Under the pieces are notes generated by a model that searched no databases, had not been told where the DNA came from, and saw nothing but the letters and a program-made list of their open reading frames with translations. Shown piece by piece: positions 5,440 through 6,977 of a stretch of 6,977 bases of DNA (its first letter is position 1; every line of letters begins with the position of its first letter). The stretch is from Myxococcales bacterium (lineage in GTDB: Bacteria; Myxococcota; Myxococcia; Myxococcales; Anaeromyxobacteraceae), in contig JAJXSQ010000121.1 in NCBI GenBank assembly GCA_021784495.1, positions 1-6,977 of the forward strand, in the 5' to 3' direction. The position numbers were made by a program, and so were the translations under genes.

Positions 5440-5451
5440 CGGCGGCCGCCG
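5440..5451. repeat. 12-bp perfect palindrome CGGCGGCCGCCG
   Basis: A fully self-complementary 12-mer lies between the TPR stop codon and the TTGACA box of marR, ending 1 bp before the stop codon (5453-5455). Without a loop it is a poor terminator hairpin. It could be a protein-binding site next to the marR promoter, or chance in GC-rich sequence. Confidence 0.35.
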
Positions 5452-5452
5452 C

Positions 5453-6977
5453 TCAGCGCGCCCCGCCGAGATCCTCGATCTCCTGCTCGATGTCGGCGCG
5501 ATCCTCGGCCCCGGGCCGCCGCGCCAGGTAGGCGCGGAACTCGGCGATCGCCCGCGGCGCGGCCCCGCGATCCTTGTAGTAGTAGCCGAGGTAGTAGTGC
5601 GGCATGGGATCGGTCGGCGCGTCCCGCGCCGCCCGCTCGTACCAGGGCACCGCCGCGGCCACCCCCTCGGTCTGGTGGAGCGCCCGGGCCAGCCGGTAGG
5701 CGATGCCCGGGGTCGACGGGGCGTCGTGGAGCACCCGGCGCAGGAGCGTCACCGCCGCCGCCCCCTGCCCGTCCTTCAGCCGGCAGTCGGCGAGCGCGAG
5801 CGCCACCGCCGTGCTCCGGGGATCGGCGACCAGCGCCCTGGCGAAGACCGGCGTGGCGAGGTCGCACCGGCCGCTCGCCGCGTACAGGTCCCCGAGCCGC
5901 TGGAGCGGCTCGGCGAGCGACGGATCGGCCGCCGCCGCCTGCTGGTAGGCGGCCACGGCGTCGCCGAGGGCCCCGGCGCGCTCCTGGGCGGCGCCGAGCT
6001 GGACGAGGGTCGGCGCGCTCCCCGGGGCGAGCTCCACCGCCCGCCGGATCTGGGCGAGGGCCGCCGGCGTCTCCCCCCGGGCGAGGAGCGCCCGCCCCAG
6101 CGCCAGGTGTCCCGCGGCGAGGGTCGGGTCGAGGGTCGTCCCGGTGGTGAGCTGATCGAGCGCCCGGTCGAGCTCCTGGCGCTCGAGCGCCACCTCCCCC
6201 AGCCGGACGTGGGCGATCGCGCTCCGGGGCGACTGCTCGACGGCGGCGGCGTAGGCCGCCTCGGCCCCCGGGAGATCCCCGGTCCGGCGGAGCAGGTCGC
6301 CCAGGGCGAGCCGGACGGCGGTGCTCCGCGGATCGATCGCCAGCGCCCGGTCGAGGTGAGCGCGGGCGGAGGCGACGTCGCCGGCGAGCAGGGCGAGCCG
6401 CGAGAGCCCCTGCTCCGCCGGGGCGAAGGAGGGGTCGAGCGCGAGCGCCCGCCGGTAGGCCACGTCGGCCGCGCCGGAGTCGGAGCGCGCCATCGCCAGG
6501 TCCCCCTCGACCGAGCGCGCCGCCGGGTCGTCCGGCCCCTTCTCCACCGCGACGGCCACCGCCGCCGCCGCCGCCGGGAGGTCGCCGGCGGCGAGCGCGA
6601 GCCGCGCGAGCGCGACCCGGATCCGGACGTCGTCCGGGGCGCGCTCCGCCGCCTGCTGGTCGAGCGCGCGCGCCTCGTCGAGCTTCCCCGCGGCCTCGAG
6701 CACCTCCGCCCGGGCGGCCAGGAGCGCGGGGTTCCCCGGCGCCCGCGCCAGCGCGGCGTCGGCCAGCTGCGAGGCGTCGAGCGCCCGCCCCAGGCCGACG
6801 AGCGCCCGGATCCGCAGCTCGGCGATCGCCGGGTCGGCCTCCGCGCCGGCGGCGACCGGCTCGCCGGCCGCCGGTGCGCCGGCCGGGTCGGCGCGGCGCA
6901 GGCGGAACCGGGCGAGCGCGAGCCGGAGGTCGAGGCGGGAGGGATCGGCGGCGAGCGCCGCCTGGTAGGCGGCGTCG
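5453..6977 (-). CDS. Tetratricopeptide repeat protein (N-terminus beyond right edge)
   Basis: The frame is open from the right window edge to TGA at 5453-5455, giving 507 visible residues. It would be wrong to start it at the internal GTG near 6703: the upstream codons also encode TPR sequence (DAAYQAALAADPS, then NPALLAARAEVLEAAGKLDEA). From 6730 down to 5507 there are twelve consecutive TPR units of exactly 34 residues, with the usual pattern of small residues at 8 and 20 and proline near 32 (for example LDPS, IDPRS, ADPRS, LAPGS). Upstream, less regular TPR-like helices flank a Pro/Gly/Ala-rich insert at about 6814-6876. A 17-residue acidic tail, EDRADIEQEIEDLGGAR, closes the protein. TPR solenoids are protein-binding scaffolds; the partner and location cannot be read, because any signal peptide or lipobox would lie outside the window. 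The gene ends 55 bp upstream of marR, which appears to have its own promoter, so the two are probably separate units. Confidence 0.9.
   Translation of the reverse strand, partial: DAAYQAALAADPSRLDLRLALARFRLRRADPAGAPAAGEPVAAGAEADPAIAELRIRALVGLGRALDASQLADAALARAPGNPALLAARAEVLEAAGKLDEARALDQQAAERAPDDVRIRVALARLALAAGDLPAAAAAVAVAVEKGPDDPAARSVEGDLAMARSDSGAADVAYRRALALDPSFAPAEQGLSRLALLAGDVASARAHLDRALAIDPRSTAVRLALGDLLRRTGDLPGAEAAYAAAVEQSPRSAIAHVRLGEVALERQELDRALDQLTTGTTLDPTLAAGHLALGRALLARGETPAALAQIRRAVELAPGSAPTLVQLGAAQERAGALGDAVAAYQQAAAADPSLAEPLQRLGDLYAASGRCDLATPVFARALVADPRSTAVALALADCRLKDGQGAAAVTLLRRVLHDAPSTPGIAYRLARALHQTEGVAAAVPWYERAARDAPTDPMPHYYLGYYYKDRGAAPRAIAEFRAYLARRPGAEDRADIEQEIEDLGGAR
5811..6348 (-). 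repeat. Pair of imperfect 28-bp direct repeats inside the TPR gene
   Basis: The segments at 5811-5838 and 6321-6348 match at 23 of 28 bases. Their starts are 510 bp apart, exactly five 34-codon TPR units. Both encode the peptide DPRSTAV at the same unit junction. They most likely reflect common descent of TPR units by duplication, or selection on the repeat consensus. Confidence 0.6.

Noticed and set aside
4944..5867. Minus-strand open frame of 307 codons bridging the TPR and marR genes
   Set aside because: It is a shifted-frame shadow of both genes; the real frames have clear TPR and MarR motifs with stop codons at 5453 and 4927.
5089..6150. Plus-strand open frame of 353 codons opposite marR and the TPR gene
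   Set aside because: The translation is dominated by Arg, Pro, Ala and Gly with no motif, typical of antisense frames in GC-rich DNA.
5811..6348. Direct repeats as the ends of a mobile element
   Set aside because: Both copies are inside one continuous TPR coding frame at an exact multiple of the 34-codon unit, so they are repeat-unit homology.
6701..6703. GTG as the start of the TPR gene
   Set aside because: The same frame continues upstream to the window edge with TPR-like sequence in register, so this is an internal codon.

Overview
The window is very GC-rich throughout, roughly three quarters G+C by eye, with G or C at nearly every third codon position. A soluble multi-domain histidine kinase, a c-type cytochrome lipoprotein and a long TPR solenoid together suggest a myxobacterium-like member of the Myxococcota, something like Anaeromyxobacter. 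That placement is inference; there is no rRNA or other phylogenetic marker here. The high GC opens very long false reading frames opposite the real genes, so genes were called on protein family signatures, not ORF length.

Layout, left to right. (1) 1-2015, minus strand: a sensor histidine kinase (degenerate PAS, GAF, PAS, HDFNN-type H box, ATPase domain) whose C-terminal end lies outside the window. (2) 2016-2109: a short divergent intergenic region with two back-to-back inverted repeats and a nine-G tract. (3) 2110-2880, plus strand: exodeoxyribonuclease III (xth), the only plus-strand gene. (4) 2870-3301, minus: a small lipoprotein with two CxxCH haem motifs, overlapping the end of xth tail to tail by 11 bp. 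(5) 3302-3403: a GC-rich gap with a strong hairpin. (6) 3404-4930, minus: a TolC-family outer membrane efflux protein. (7) 4927-5397, minus: a MarR-family repressor, overlapping tolC by the ATGA motif. (8) 5398-5452: a compact control region with a TTGACA box and palindromes. (9) 5453-6977, minus: a TPR protein whose N-terminus lies beyond the right edge.

How the genes may work together. marR and the tolC-like gene form a translationally coupled pair, most simply a self-repressed, ligand-induced efflux unit. No adaptor or pump gene follows, so the channel must borrow a pump from elsewhere or act alone. The kinase, the nuclease, the haem lipoprotein and the TPR protein show no obvious common pathway.

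I see no RNA gene, insertion sequence, CRISPR array, phage gene or clear sign of horizontal transfer, and no wholly new system. The points most worth a second look are the near-leaderless marR promoter with an operator-like repeat over it, the pump-less marR-tolC pair, the haem/beta-domain/haem lipoprotein, and twelve TPR units in perfect 34-residue phase.
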